From NCBI RefSeq assembly GCF_034313965.1, contig NZ_JAVIWQ010000002.1, forward strand, positions 1,860,001-1,924,000: a DNA stretch of 64,000 bases, read 5' to 3'. Position numbers and translations under genes: made by a program. This DNA is from Herbaspirillum sp. RTI4 (lineage in GTDB: Bacteria > Pseudomonadota > Gammaproteobacteria > Burkholderiales > Burkholderiaceae_D). Numbering within the stretch: the first letter of the stretch is position 1; each line of letters begins with the position of its first letter. The notes under the pieces are model-generated. The model searched no databases and had not been told where the DNA came from. It saw nothing but the letters and a program-made list of their open reading frames with translations. This document shows positions 56,045-64,000 of this stretch, one piece after another.

Positions 56045-56199
56045 ATCGGGACGAGCGCTTCGAAACGGGGGGCTTGGGATGTCATGCGGCGAGTCGGCTC
56101 AGCGATAGGAAATAAGCACAAGGCCGCTTGATTTTCGTGGGCGCACTAGCTCAATGACACCGCGCAGCAGTTTAACCAGGGCGCTGTGTTTTGCGGTGT

Positions 56200-58299
56200 T
56201 TAGCTGCGTTCGCGCAGGATGCGGGTAACGCCCTCTACCGTACGCAGATTGCGCAATACGCGTGCAAGATGCACCCGGTCTTCAATCTGGATGGTGAAGC
56301 GCAATTGTTGCAGTGATCCGTGCTGCGGATCTTCATCCATGCCGACGTAGACGATGTTGGCGTCGGATTCCCCGAGCTGCATGGCCACCTGAGCCAGAAT
56401 GCCCTTGCGGGTATTGATCAGCACCTTGATGCGGCAGTTGAAACGCCGTTTCAGGTCGTCGCCCCAGACCACTTCTATCCAACGATCGGTTTCTTTTTCG
56501 CGCTGGCGCTTGCCGGTTTCGCAATCTTCGGTGTGCACGATCAGCGCCTGATCGTGTTTCAGATAGCCGATCAGCACGTCGCCCGGAATCGGCTGGCAGC
56601 ACTGCCCCAGTTGCACTGAGGCACCTTCATTGCCGTGAATGACCACTGGATCTGGTTTGCTGGGCAGTTTGCGACCTTCGACGTCGCGCAGCGACAAGTC
56701 GGGGTCCATGCTGTTCTCCATCAGACCCATGATATGACGCGCTACCAGCGGTGCCATACGAGTGCCGACGCCGATGTCGATGCACAGTTCGTCCAGCGTT
56801 TTGGTGCTGGATTCGCCGAGCAGCCGCTCGATCACGGGAGGAAGCATCTCTGCCGTCAGCCCCAGCATTTCCAGCGACTCTTGCAACAGCCGTTTGCCGA
56901 GTGCCAGCGATTCTGTCTGGTTGAAGGTGCGCAGCCGGTGCCGGATGGCCGAACGGGCCTTGCCGGTACGGACATAGCTCAGCCAGTTCGGATTCGGCCG
57001 GGCCGTCGGCGCAGTGATGATTTCGACGATGTCGCCGTTGTGCAATTCCGCCCGCAGTTCGACGGCTTCGTGGTTGACCACGACCGCAATGGTCTGGTCG
57101 CCGACATCGGTATGGATGTTGTAGGCGAAATCGAGCGCGGTCGCGCCGCGCGGCAAGGCAATAATCTTGGATTTGGGCGTGAATACATAGACCGAATCGG
57201 GGAACAGATCGACTTTGACATGCTCCAGAAATTCCGCCGAATCGCCGGTCTGCTGCTGGATATCGAGCAGCGATTGCAGCCAGGCGTGGGTGCGCTGTTG
57301 CAAGTCGGTCAGGTTGCCCTCGTCGTCTTCCTTGTACAGCCAGTGCGCAGCAACGCCGGATTCAGCAACCCGGTGCATGTCGGCAGTGCGGATCTGGAAT
57401 TCGACCGGCGTGCCGTAGGGGCCGATCAGTGTCGTATGCAGCGACTGGTAGCCGTTGAGCTTGGGAATGGCGATGTAATCTTTGAACTTGCCCGGCATGG
57501 GCTGATACAGCGAGTGCAGAGTGCCCAGCGCGACATAACAATTGGCGAAGCTGTCGACCACGACCCGGAAGCCGTAGACATCGAGCACCTGCGAAAACGA
57601 CAGATGCTTGTTGCGCATTTTGCGGTAGATGCCGTACAGCGTCTTTTCGCGACCGTCGACCAGCGACTGTATGCCGGCTGCTGTCAGGGTGCTGTTGACC
57701 GTTTCCAATATCCGCGAGACCACTTCGCGGCGATTGCCGCGAGCCGATTTGACCGCCTTGTACAAGGTCCGGTGGCGCAAGGGATAGAGGTGGGAAAACG
57801 CGAGTTCCTGCAATTCCCGGTAGATATTGTTGAGCCCGAGCCGATGCGCAATCGGGACATACACTTCCATGGTCTCGCTGGCGATACGACGTTTCTTGTC
57901 AGGCGGCATGGAGCCGAGGGTGCGCATGTTGTGCAGACGGTCTGCCAGTTTGACCAGAATCACGCGCACATCGCGCGCCATTGCCAGCAGCATCTTGCGG
58001 AAGTTTTCGGCTTGCGCCTCGATCTGGCTTTGAAACTCGATCTTGTCGAGCTTCGATAATCCATCCACCAGCGCTGCGACCGGTGCGCCGAAGCGCTCGA
58101 TCAGTTCTTCCTTGGTAACGCCCTGATCTTCGATCACATCGTGCAGCAGCGCGGCCATCATGGCTTGCGCGTCGAGTTTCCAGTCGGCGCAGATTTCAGC
58201 GACTGCCAGCGGATGCGAGATATACGGCTCGCCCGACTTGCGCATCTGTCCCAGATGCATCTCATCCGAAAAACGATAGGCTTCCTTGACCTTTTTCAA
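56200..58299 (-). CDS. spoT: Bifunctional (p)ppGpp synthase/hydrolase SpoT; 5' end uncertain
   Basis: 699 residues as drawn from the TTG at 58299. HD hydrolase domain with HDVIED (about residue 53), synthetase domain (YGIYRKM, YGFRVVV, EFQIRT), TGS domain (VYVFTPKSKIIALP) and a C-terminal ACT domain. Similarity continues upstream of 58299 in the same frame (VATFTHLTVKLAEYLTPSEL) without any ATG. The likely native ATG at 58478 is in another frame; one extra C in the C5 run (58447-58451) would join them. The gene follows gmk and rpoZ as in many proteobacteria. Confidence 0.88.
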   Translation of the reverse strand: MKKVKEAYRFSDEMHLGQMRKSGEPYISHPLAVAEICADWKLDAQAMMAALLHDVIEDQGVTKEELIERFGAPVAALVDGLSKLDKIEFQSQIEAQAENFRKMLLAMARDVRVILVKLADRLHNMRTLGSMPPDKKRRIASETMEVYVPIAHRLGLNNIYRELQELAFSHLYPLRHRTLYKAVKSARGNRREVVSRILETVNSTLTAAGIQSLVDGREKTLYGIYRKMRNKHLSFSQVLDVYGFRVVVDSFANCYVALGTLHSLYQPMPGKFKDYIAIPKLNGYQSLHTTLIGPYGTPVEFQIRTADMHRVAESGVAAHWLYKEDDEGNLTDLQQRTHAWLQSLLDIQQQTGDSAEFLEHVKVDLFPDSVYVFTPKSKIIALPRGATALDFAYNIHTDVGDQTIAVVVNHEAVELRAELHNGDIVEIITAPTARPNPNWLSYVRTGKARSAIRHRLRTFNQTESLALGKRLLQESLEMLGLTAEMLPPVIERLLGESSTKTLDELCIDIGVGTRMAPLVARHIMGLMENSMDPDLSLRDVEGRKLPSKPDPVVIHGNEGASVQLGQCCQPIPGDVLIGYLKHDQALIVHTEDCETGKRQREKETDRWIEVVWGDDLKRRFNCRIKVLINTRKGILAQVAMQLGESDANIVYVGMDEDPQHGSLQQLRFTIQIEDRVHLARVLRNLRTVEGVTRILRERS

Positions 58300-58533
58300 T
58301 TCCGAAGGGGTCAGGTATTCGGCCAGTTTGACGGTTAAATGGGTAAACGTGGCAACGCCGCTGTGCTGCGGTTCTGCAAGGGCTGTCGATGCAGGATCTG
58401 CACTCTGCGCGGACGTGCGTTTTTTGACGGGTGTCGGGGGTGATGCGGGGGAGGGGTATCCGTGGGGGAAGGCTTCATACGAGATTAGCTTCCGCCACGG
58501 AGAGAGTCATTGCTAACGATAGAGAGCGATGAC

Positions 58534-58737
58534 TTAAGCAGGTACTTTTTTCAGCATTTCAATGCCGACCAGACCGGCGGCGATTTCGCGCAGAGCAATC
58601 ACGGTTGGCTTGTCGCGGGAATTGACCTTTGGGGTATGACCTTGCAGCAACTGGCGTGTGCGATAAGTCGCGACCAGAGTCAGTTGGAAAGGGTTGGAAA
58701 TTTTTCCCAGGCAATCTTCGATGGTGATACGGGCCAT
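58534..58737 (-). CDS. rpoZ: RNA polymerase omega subunit
   Basis: 67 residues starting [26 protein letters not shown], the standard omega N-terminus. Small subunit that helps fold beta-prime. It lies between gmk and spoT, the usual order. An open frame two codons longer is not needed. Confidence 0.95.
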   Translation of the reverse strand: MARITIEDCLGKISNPFQLTLVATYRTRQLLQGHTPKVNSRDKPTVIALREIAAGLVGIEMLKKVPA

Positions 58738-58779
58738 AAACACTCCAGAGGGCGGTATTGGTTATTGTCGGATGAGGAT

Positions 58780-59424
58780 TCAAATTTGCGCGGCATGGAT
58801 GCCGAGCTGATTGAATAGAGAAGCATTGCGCGCAGCCTGCTGGGGGAAGCGGCACCGCGCTGTTTTGACAATTGCAGTTAATTCGGACAAAGCTATTGCA
58901 AACTCTTGATTAATAATAACATATTCGAACTCCGGAGCGTGAGCGATTTCCCCGCCGGCGGCCAGAATGCGCCTCGTAATGACCTGCGGCTCGTCCTGGC
59001 CGCGCTTGTGCAGACGCTCTTCCAGCGCCGCAATGGAGGGCGGCAGGATGAAAATGCCGATCACGTTCGGGAATTGCTTGCGCACCTGCTGCGCGCCCTG
59101 CCAATCGATTTCCAGCAGCACATCGGTACCGGCCTTGACCTGCTGGCCTATCATCAGACGCGAGGTGCCGTAATAATTGCCATGCACCTCGGCCCACTCC
59201 AGAAATTCGCCTTCTTCCTGACGCTTCAGAAAATCCGGCACATCGGTGAAAAAATACTCGCGCCCGTGTTGTTCGCCGGGACGCGGAGGGCGCGTGGTGT
59301 AAGAAATCGACAAGCGAATTGCCGGTTCCTGTTGCAGCAGCGCATTGACCAGCGTCGATTTGCCGGCGCCGGAAGGGGCGACGACAATAAACAGGCTGCC
59401 AGAAGTGGGTGTATGGATGGACAT
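58780..59424 (-). CDS. gmk: Guanylate kinase
   Basis: 214 residues from the ATG at 59424 ([24 protein letters not shown]), with GGAG upstream; a longer frame to 59472 is not supported. Converts GMP to GDP. P-loop [12 protein letters not shown]-binding [11 protein letters not shown] and [15 protein letters not shown] are present. First gene of gmk-rpoZ-spoT, linking guanine nucleotide supply to (p)ppGpp. Confidence 0.95.
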   Translation of the reverse strand: MSIHTPTSGSLFIVVAPSGAGKSTLVNALLQQEPAIRLSISYTTRPPRPGEQHGREYFFTDVPDFLKRQEEGEFLEWAEVHGNYYGTSRLMIGQQVKAGTDVLLEIDWQGAQQVRKQFPNVIGIFILPPSIAALEERLHKRGQDEPQVITRRILAAGGEIAHAPEFEYVIINQEFAIALSELTAIVKTARCRFPQQAARNASLFNQLGIHAAQI

Positions 59425-59620
59425 GAAATTCTGGCTCCGGTGGTGGCTTATCGGCAGTATTGCGATCAACAAGCATCTTCAATGGGTATTCTGGAGCGCA
59501 TTTTATCAAATTCGACCGTACTGACCTTCCGGCGACCTCGTAAGGGGCAATCGATCAGGCCTCGATCATGCGCTTAGTTGTCCTATCAATCGTCCGCTCA
59601 GTCGCCCCCTCAATCGTCCG

Positions 59621-60322
59621 CTATACCCCCAGATATTGTTTCAGCGCCGCCTCCGATCCCGCCAGCTCCGCCGAATTGCCGGCCAGCACGATACAGCCTT
59701 TTTCTATAATCACCGCCCGGTCGGTCTGCGCCAGCACAGTACGGAAATTGCGATCCACGATCAGCGTGCTGATGCCCGACTCTCCGATCTCCCGGATGAC
59801 GCGCCAGATATCCTTGACGATCAACGGCGCCAGTCCTTCGGTGGCCTCATCCAGCACCATCAGTTCAGGGTTCGTCATCAGCGCCCGGCCTATGGCGACC
59901 ATTTGCTGCTCGCCGCCCGAAAGCTGCTGGCCGCCATGCGTCAGTCGCTCCTTCAGACGCGGAAAAGTCTCCAGCACCCTATCGTAAGTCCAGTCCTGCC
60001 GTCCCGAGATACCGGTGCGCGCACTCATGATCAGATTTTCACGGACTGACAAATTCGGAAAAATTCCGCGTCCCTCAGGCACATAACCGATACCGAGCCG
60101 CGCCATGCGTTCCGGCGGCAGTCCGGTGACATTTGTCCCGCGCCATTCAATGCTGCCCGAGGTGACCGGCAGATAACCCATCAGCGAACGGATCAGCGTG
60201 GTTTTCCCCATGCCATTGCGCCCCAGCAGACCAACCGACTGACCGGCCTCGATATGCAGGTCGACGCCATGCAGGATGTGGCTTTCGCCGTAAAAAGTAT
60301 GGATCGCGTGAATTTGCAGCAT
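59621..60322 (-). CDS. livF: Branched-chain amino-acid ABC transporter ATPase LivF
   Basis: 233 residues. Walker A LLGRNGMGKTTL, signature LSGGEQQMVAIGRALM, Walker B LMVLDEATEGL. Second ATPase of the HAAT-type importer. Last gene of the livKHMGF operon. A short direct repeat TCAATCGTCCGCT (59586 and 59610) marks its end. Confidence 0.93.
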   Translation of the reverse strand: MLQIHAIHTFYGESHILHGVDLHIEAGQSVGLLGRNGMGKTTLIRSLMGYLPVTSGSIEWRGTNVTGLPPERMARLGIGYVPEGRGIFPNLSVRENLIMSARTGISGRQDWTYDRVLETFPRLKERLTHGGQQLSGGEQQMVAIGRALMTNPELMVLDEATEGLAPLIVKDIWRVIREIGESGISTLIVDRNFRTVLAQTDRAVIIEKGCIVLAGNSAELAGSEAALKQYLGV

Positions 60323-60330
60323 GGGCGGTC

Positions 60331-61104
60331 TCAGGAGGGGTGGGCCTCGCCCAGATAGGCGAGTTGCACTTCAGGGTTAGTGCGTATCGATTCAGGATTG
60401 CCGCTGGCAATCACCTGACCGTTGACCATCACGGTGATGCAGTCGGCAATGCGAAATACGGCATCCATATCATGTTCCACCAGCAGCACCGCATGTGCCT
60501 GCTTGAGGCGCTCCAGCATGGCCAGCATACGTTCGGTTTCTTCCGCGCCCATACCGGCCAGCGGCTCATCGAGCAGCAACACGCGCGGCCGGGTTGCCAG
60601 ACACATGGCAATTTCCAGCTGACGCTGACGGCCGTGACTCATGCTGCCAGCGATAGTGTGTTCGGCATCGCCCAGACCGGCGGCGTCGATAGCTTCGCGC
60701 GCCGCGTGCAGAGTGGGGGCGCAGTGGGCCGCCGTTTGCCACCAGGCCCAGGGTCGCTGAAGCGCTGCCTGTGCCGCCAGCCGACAGTTTTCCAGCACGC
60801 TGAAGGCATGGAAAATAGTCGTGCGCTGATAGCTGCGACCCACTCCGGCGCGGGCGCGGCGCGGTTGCGACCAGGCGCCGATAGGCACACCGGCCAGCGT
60901 AATTTCGCCCGACGAGGGGGGGATTTCCCCCGACAGCATATTAATCAGCGTCGATTTCCCCGCCCCATTGGTACCAATGACGGCATGCACCTCACCGACA
61001 AACAAATCGACCGACACCGCATCCACTGCCAGCAAACCGCCGAAGCGCCGCGTCAGACCGGCCGCACTCAGCAATGGCGCGGTATTGCTGCGCTGCTTAT
61101 CCAT
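60331..61104 (-). CDS. livG: Branched-chain amino-acid ABC transporter ATPase LivG
   Basis: 257 residues. Walker A GTNGAGKSTLINMLSG, signature MSHGRQRQLEIAMCLA (SHGRQR in place of SGGQQR), Walker B RVLLLDEPLAGM. Starts inside the 3' end of livM (8-base overlap) and ends 8 bases before livF. Confidence 0.93.
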   Translation of the reverse strand: MDKQRSNTAPLLSAAGLTRRFGGLLAVDAVSVDLFVGEVHAVIGTNGAGKSTLINMLSGEIPPSSGEITLAGVPIGAWSQPRRARAGVGRSYQRTTIFHAFSVLENCRLAAQAALQRPWAWWQTAAHCAPTLHAAREAIDAAGLGDAEHTIAGSMSHGRQRQLEIAMCLATRPRVLLLDEPLAGMGAEETERMLAMLERLKQAHAVLLVEHDMDAVFRIADCITVMVNGQVIASGNPESIRTNPEVQLAYLGEAHPS

Positions 61105-62107
61105 GCGTCACTCCTTGTTTCGCGCGCAAACCGCTACGCAATTTCAGTGGAAAACGCAGACCGATCAGTCCGTGCGGCAACAAGGCCACGCACAGAATCA
61201 TGGTCACGCCCAGCGACATCTGCCAATGCAGTGCAAAGGGGCCGAACACGGCTTCCGACGAGTAAAACTCCTTGAGCAAAATGAAGGCCGCCGCACCGAT
61301 CACCGCCCCGCGCAAACTACCCAGCCCGCCCAGGATCAGCATCAGCAGCACCGCCCCCGACTCATGCCACGACAAAAGTTCTGGATTGACCACACCGGTA
61401 CGCGCCGCCATCAGAAATCCCGCCAGTCCCGCCAGCATCCCGGCAATCACAAAGGCCGCCAGCTTGTAGCCATAGGTAGGGAATCCGACGGCCCGCATGC
61501 GCTGTTCGTTGAGACGGATACCGGCCAGCGCCCGCCCGAAGCGGGAACGCAGCAGCACCGCCAGCAGCGCATAAGTGACCGCCAGACAAGCCAGCGTGAA
61601 AAAATAAAATTGTTGTGGTGATTCCAGATCGATCAGCACCTTGCCGGCTAGCGCCAGACTCGGGCGACTGCTGAGATACATCCCATCGCTGCCGCCGCCG
61701 ATGGCGGTGTCATGGAAAATGAAAAACGCCATCTGGGCAAACGCCAGCGTCACCATGATGAAATACACCCCCCGGGTGCGCAGCGACAGGGCGCCCACAA
61801 ATAAGGCATACGCCCCTGCGCCCAGCATGGCCGCCGGCAGAACCAGCAGCATATCGCCCGGTCCCGTGACCTCCATCAGTAGCGCCGTCACATACGCGGC
61901 GACACCGGAAAATGCCGCATGACCCAGACTCACCAGTCCGGTGGTGCCGACCAGCAATTCCAGGCTGAGCGCAAAGATCGCATAAATCAGAATATTGACC
62001 AGCAAGCTCTGCGTGTACTCGCTTAGAAACCAGGGCATGGCCGCGGCGATCAGCAGCGCCGCCAGCGGCAACCGGGCGCTGCGGTAAAGGGAAACGGACG
62101 TGGACAT
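61097..62107 (-). CDS. livM: Branched-chain amino-acid ABC transporter permease LivM
   Basis: 336 residues, about 9-10 hydrophobic helices, with LLVGTTGLVSLGHAAFSGVAAYVTALL and the permease loop GIRLNEQRMRAVGFPTYGYKLAAFVIAGMLAGLAGFL typical of LivM. Forms the channel with LivH. One base separates it from livH. Confidence 0.93.
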   Translation of the reverse strand: MSTSVSLYRSARLPLAALLIAAAMPWFLSEYTQSLLVNILIYAIFALSLELLVGTTGLVSLGHAAFSGVAAYVTALLMEVTGPGDMLLVLPAAMLGAGAYALFVGALSLRTRGVYFIMVTLAFAQMAFFIFHDTAIGGGSDGMYLSSRPSLALAGKVLIDLESPQQFYFFTLACLAVTYALLAVLLRSRFGRALAGIRLNEQRMRAVGFPTYGYKLAAFVIAGMLAGLAGFLMAARTGVVNPELLSWHESGAVLLMLILGGLGSLRGAVIGAAAFILLKEFYSSEAVFGPFALHWQMSLGVTMILCVALLPHGLIGLRFPLKLRSGLRAKQGVTHG

Positions 62108-62108
62108 A

Positions 62109-62981
62109 TCAATAACCTTTACTGATTAAGCCTTGCGGCCGCCAGATCAGAATCACCGCCATCAGCAGATAAATGCTGAGACCGCTGAACTGAGCGAAAA
62201 AGACTTTACCGAAGGTATCGACAAAACCGACCAGCAGCGCCGCGATCAGCGCACCGGAAATCGAGCCGATGCCGCCGATGACCACCACCACAAAACAGAT
62301 AATCAGAATTTGCCCGCCCATGCCCGGATAGACCGAACTGACCGGTGCCGCAATCATCCCTGCCAGCGCAGCCAGCGCCACCCCGGCGGCAAACACAATG
62401 CGGTACAGCAAACGGATGTTAATGCCCAGACCGCGCACCATATCGCGGTTGCTGGCCCCGGCGCGAATCATCATGCCCAGCCGGGTACGATTGACGACCA
62501 GATACAGGCCGATAGCGACCACGATGCAGGCCGCCGACGCAAACAGGTTATAGATCGGATACTGCATCACATCACCGAGCCGGATGCTGCCCGCCAGCCA
62601 GGCAGGAATCGCCACGCCATGCACATCGTTACCGGCCAGCATGCTGCGCGCCTCTTCAAATACCAGAATCAGCGAGTACGTCATCAGCACCTGCTGCAAA
62701 TGGTTGCGCTGGTACAGATAACTGAAAAACGCCCATTCGAGAACAAACCCGAACGCCACCGACAAGACCACGCCCACCGCCATTTGCAGCAAAAACTGAT
62801 CGCCGAAAAAGGGTGCCAGCGCATAGGCCATGTAAGCGCCTATCATGTAAAAACTGCCATGCGCCAGATTGATGACGCCCATGATGCCGAAGATAAGCGT
62901 GAGCCCGCTGGCCACCAGAAACAGCAAAAGCCCATACTGAATCGCATTCAGGCATTGGACGAGAAAGATCGAGAGTTCCAT
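62109..62981 (-). CDS. livH: Branched-chain amino-acid ABC transporter permease LivH
   Basis: 290 residues, about 8 helices. N-terminal LVASGLTLIFGIMGVINLAHGSFYMIGAYMAY and the loop VNRTRLGMMIRAGASNRDMVRGLGIN are characteristic. It is 124 bases downstream of the binding-protein gene, a gap that may hold a transcript-processing or attenuating structure, as often found after livK genes; none was identified. Confidence 0.93.
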   Translation of the reverse strand: MELSIFLVQCLNAIQYGLLLFLVASGLTLIFGIMGVINLAHGSFYMIGAYMAYALAPFFGDQFLLQMAVGVVLSVAFGFVLEWAFFSYLYQRNHLQQVLMTYSLILVFEEARSMLAGNDVHGVAIPAWLAGSIRLGDVMQYPIYNLFASAACIVVAIGLYLVVNRTRLGMMIRAGASNRDMVRGLGINIRLLYRIVFAAGVALAALAGMIAAPVSSVYPGMGGQILIICFVVVVIGGIGSISGALIAALLVGFVDTFGKVFFAQFSGLSIYLLMAVILIWRPQGLISKGY

Positions 62982-63105
62982 GAAAATCCTGATGTGCGGT
63001 GCTGAAGAACGGGGCTAAATAAGCACTGCATCAGCGCGCCGCCGCTGCCAGAGTCCGATCCATTTCGTGGCGGACACTCGCAGCGGCAGGGCCGATCACA
63101 GCGTA

Positions 63106-64000
63106 TTACATCCTGCAGCCTTTGGCCGGGTCAGCCAGCGCCTTGATGGCCACGCTTTGCGCTTCATTCAAATTGCCATTGACCTTGCGCAGATAAATAT
63201 CCTGCACCGGATTGTGCGCGGCAGACAGCGTGAACTTCCCGCGTGGGCTATCGATCTGGCTGGATGCCATGGCAGCGATCATTTGATCGCGCTTCTTGAT
63301 ATCGCCATCGACCGCCTTGATACCGGCTGCCAGCAACTGCGCCGCATCGTAGCCCTGCACCGCATACACATCGGCATTGGTCTTGTAGAGCTTGGCAAAA
63401 CTCAGACGGAAGGTATTGTCACGCGGGGTATTGAGCCGGTCGGCATAGTGCAAGGTGGTACTCATGCCTTGTGCCGCCGCGCCTTGCGCTTCCAGCGTGC
63501 CATCGGTCAGGAAGCCGGGGCCGTACAGAGGAATGGTCTTGTTGAGTCCCGATGCCGCGTAATCCTTGACGAATTTCACTGCACCGCCACCGGCAAAGAA
63601 GGCAAAGACCGCATCCGGTTTTTGCGCCGCAATTTCGGTCAGCAAGGCCTGGAATTCCACATTCGGGAAAGGCAAGGTCAGGTTTTGCGTCACTTTGCCG
63701 CCGCCTTTTTCAAAGCCTTCCACGAAACCCTTGGCCGATTCGATTCCCGCCGCGTAATTCCAGGTAATCGTCATGGCTTTCTTATGGCCGTTTTTGGCGG
63801 CAACGATGCCCATTGCATAGGCCGGTTGCCAATTGGTAAAGGAGGTGCGGAAAATATTCTTGGCGCACATGGCGCCGGTAATCACGTCGGCACCGGCATT
63901 GGGCACGATGAGCAGCGTATTGCTTTCGCGCGCCGCCTTGGCCATGGCCATCGCCACGCCCGAGTGAACTGTGCCGATCAGCACATCGACCTGATCGCGC
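63106..64000 (-). CDS. Branched-chain amino-acid binding protein (LivK-like), 5' partial
   Basis: About 298 C-terminal residues of a periplasmic binding protein (Peripla_BP_6). The frame is open to the right window edge (reading RDQVDVLIGTVHSGVAMAMAKAARE), so the signal peptide and N-terminal lobe lie outside. Motifs such as PNAGADVITGAMCAKNIFRTSFTNWQPAYAMG and LYGPGFLTDG are typical. It provides the substrate to LivHMGF. The actual ligand (Leu/Ile/Val, amide or other) is not certain. Confidence 0.92.
   Translation of the reverse strand, partial: RDQVDVLIGTVHSGVAMAMAKAARESNTLLIVPNAGADVITGAMCAKNIFRTSFTNWQPAYAMGIVAAKNGHKKAMTITWNYAAGIESAKGFVEGFEKGGGKVTQNLTLPFPNVEFQALLTEIAAQKPDAVFAFFAGGGAVKFVKDYAASGLNKTIPLYGPGFLTDGTLEAQGAAAQGMSTTLHYADRLNTPRDNTFRLSFAKLYKTNADVYAVQGYDAAQLLAAGIKAVDGDIKKRDQMIAAMASSQIDSPRGKFTLSAAHNPVQDIYLRKVNGNLNEAQSVAIKALADPAKGCRM

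Noticed and set aside
56635..58059. 474-codon open frame opposite spoT
   Set aside because: Antisense shadow; the spoT strand carries all recognisable domains.

Overview
The window looks like a chromosome segment of a beta-proteobacterium, probably Oxalobacteraceae (Herbaspirillum, Collimonas, Herminiimonas or Janthinobacterium type). This rests on gene order (thrC-moeA-moaD-moaE-clpB; gmk-rpoZ-spoT; livKHMGF) and protein similarity recalled from memory, not on a database search. It has two unlike halves: a visibly AT-rich type III secretion island (1 to about 26.6 kb) and GC-rich housekeeping chromosome (about 26.9 to 64 kb).

Island, 1-26.6 kb. Gene order follows Salmonella SPI-1 / Shigella Mxi-Spa / Burkholderia Bsa: sctC (invG, 5' cut by the window edge), sctW (invE), sctV (invA), a chaperone (invB), sctN, sctO, sctP, sctQ, sctR, sctS, sctT, sctU, then sicA, sipB, sipC and sipD homologues. 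A 1105-aa protein of unknown function, a likely secreted effector, follows. On the opposite strand is a 636-codon membrane protein gene cut in two by an IS1380-family element. The island is damaged. sctW is out of frame at a run of nine A and loses its 3' end. sctV loses about its first 128 codons. An IS30-IS3-IS30 block of 3.6 kb sits where those parts should be. As it stands the secretion system is probably inactive, unless intact copies exist elsewhere. The regulator, needle and inner-ring genes are not in the window.

Chromosome, 26.9-64 kb. The island stops just before the thrC promoter. Then come molybdopterin genes (moeA, moaD, moaE) and an NRAMP metal transporter. A four-gene aromatic-acid-type efflux operon (outer-membrane factor, FUSC, DUF1656, HlyD) is read divergently from a LysR regulator, with a 102-bp miniature inverted-repeat element inserted inside it. 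Next are clpB with a heat-shock-like promoter, a membrane GGDEF enzyme, the divergent metR/metE pair with a MetR box, a second FUSC protein, a thioesterase, aceA (isocitrate lyase) with repeated palindromic sites upstream, a ClC channel, rlmJ, an EAL-like/HDOD protein and greB. The spoT-rpoZ-gmk cluster and a branched-chain amino-acid ABC transporter operon end the window; the last gene, the binding protein, is cut by the window edge.

No tRNA, rRNA or CRISPR array was recognised. The most interesting items are the lesions and homopolymer runs in the secretion genes, the internal start in sctQ, the two unknown effector-like genes, a pseudoknot-like repeat arrangement at 22.98 kb, and the apparent frameshift at the 5' end of spoT.
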